The notes under the pieces were generated by a model. The model saw only the letters and a list, made by a program, of their open reading frames with translations. It searched no databases and had not been told where the DNA came from. A stretch of DNA of 7,744 bases from an uncultured Eubacterium sp. (GTDB lineage Bacteria > Bacillota > Clostridia > Oscillospirales > Acutalibacteraceae): assembly GCA_905233805.1 (NCBI GenBank), contig CAJOER010000140.1:1-7744 (forward strand). Reading direction: 5' to 3'. This document shows, in pieces, positions 6,922-7,744 of the stretch. A program made the translations under genes and the position numbers. The first letter of the stretch is position 1; every line of letters begins with the position of its first letter.

Positions 6922-7744
6922 TTATTTACAGTAAATATCAAATATCTTTCCGGGAATATACTGCTTTATAAATTCACTGTTTGCCGCAACGGCTTTCGCC
7001 TCTTCAATCGACTGAGGAAGCGTATCGTATTTTGAAAGCGTTTCGGAATCTGCCGTGAATAAATTAAAGTCGGCAACTACGGGTAATTCAAGATTGTTCT
7101 TGATACCGTAAAGGCCTGAATAAATCATAAGCGCAAAAGCAATATACGGGTTTACCGAAGGGTCGGGCGAACGAAGCTCGGCTCTTTTATATTCCCCTAT
7201 TGCTGCGGGAATTCTTACAAGCTGAGAACGGTTTTCGCTTGACCAGGAAATATACTTCGGTGCCTTATTATTGCCGAGACGCTCATAGGATTTTTCGCAC
7301 GGGTTTAAAAACGCGGTCATTTCACGAGCTTTATTGAGTACGCCCGCTATCATATAGACCATATTGTTCATGGAAGCCGTTGCCGGGTTTATCGCTGAGC
7401 GGCTTCGGTGAAAAATCGGCGCAAAGACCGTTACTGTTTGCAACTATGTTAACGATAGTCTGTAAGGTCATTACGTTATCGGCAGCGGTCAGCGGGTCTG
7501 AATAACGGAAATCAATCTCGTTTTGCCCCGGTCCTTCCTCGTGGTGGGAACTTTCGGGATTAATACCCATCTGTTCGAGGGTAAGACAGATTTCTCTTCT
7601 TATATTCTCGCCTCTGTCAAACGGCGCTAAATCCATATATCCCGCCTTATCGTAGGGTATCTTCGTGGGCTCGTTATTCTCATCCAGCTTGAAGAGATAG
7701 AACTCCTGCTCCGCGCCGAAATAGAAGCTGTAGCCCGCCTCTTC
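6922..7744 (-). pseudogene. glnA: Glutamine synthetase (type I), N-terminus outside window, frame-broken by a short deletion
   Basis: Makes glutamine from glutamate, ammonia and ATP; the main ammonia-assimilating enzyme. The frame enters at 7744 and reads 125 residues to 7370. It includes FYFGAEQEFYLF (the GxExEF metal-binding Glu motif), SHHEEGPGQNEIDFRYSDPL, and SPKPLSDKPGNGFH, which matches the family's GSGMH. It then breaks: MNNMVYMIAGVLNKAREMTAF resumes in another frame from about 7371. That segment contains NPCEKSYERLGNNKAPKYIS, SSENRSQLVRIP, RAELRSPDPSVNPYIAFA and a short tail ending FDIYCK, with TAA at 6924-6922. The segment just after the catalytic-site His (INMSV or VHQSL in relatives, about 12-20 residues) is missing. 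As given, the first frame continues to a stop at 7331. About 110-120 N-terminal residues, and any promoter, lie beyond the right edge. The type I assignment is firm; the subclass is not. Confidence 0.92.

Overview
The window carries the 3' two-thirds of a V/A-type ATPase operon on the plus strand (order I-K-E-C-F-A-B-D, as in the Enterococcus hirae ntp operon). Facing it on the minus strand is a glutamine synthetase gene followed by an ANTAR-domain RNA-binding regulator. Moderate GC, strong AGGAGG-type ribosome sites, tightly packed genes and the glnA-ANTAR pair point to an anaerobic Bacillota, most likely a Clostridia of the Ruminococcus/Oscillospiraceae type. This placement rests on protein character and layout, not on a search.

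Layout: 2-283 C-terminal end of stator subunit I; 280-724 proteolipid K; 743-about 1315 stalk subunit E; 1318-2247 subunit C; 2240-2520 subunit F; 2531-4297 catalytic subunit A; 4297-5609 subunit B; 5626-6285 rotor subunit D; 6293-6320 a bidirectional terminator; 6306-6890 (minus) ANTAR regulator; 6922-7744 (minus) glutamine synthetase, running off the right edge. There is no gene-free stretch over 300 bases. No tRNA, rRNA, CRISPR, IS element or phage gene was seen.

How the genes work together: A and B form the catalytic hexamer, D and F the central rotor shaft, and C couples the shaft to the K ring. I provides the ion half-channels, and E belongs to the peripheral stalk. The K sequence keeps the residues that bind Na+ in E. 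hirae, so a sodium pump or sodium-driven synthase is likely. The minus-strand pair is a nitrogen-assimilation unit in which the ANTAR protein probably controls transcript antitermination.

The most unusual property of the window is that five otherwise well-conserved coding units are broken in the same way. K, the E/C boundary, F, B and glnA each lack a short block (roughly 30-60 bases where it can be estimated) that is not a multiple of three. In each case the protein resumes in another frame with perfect family similarity. There is no other decay. A, D and the ANTAR gene look untouched. An assembly or sequence-construction artefact is the simplest explanation, but reads should decide. No clearly novel system is visible.
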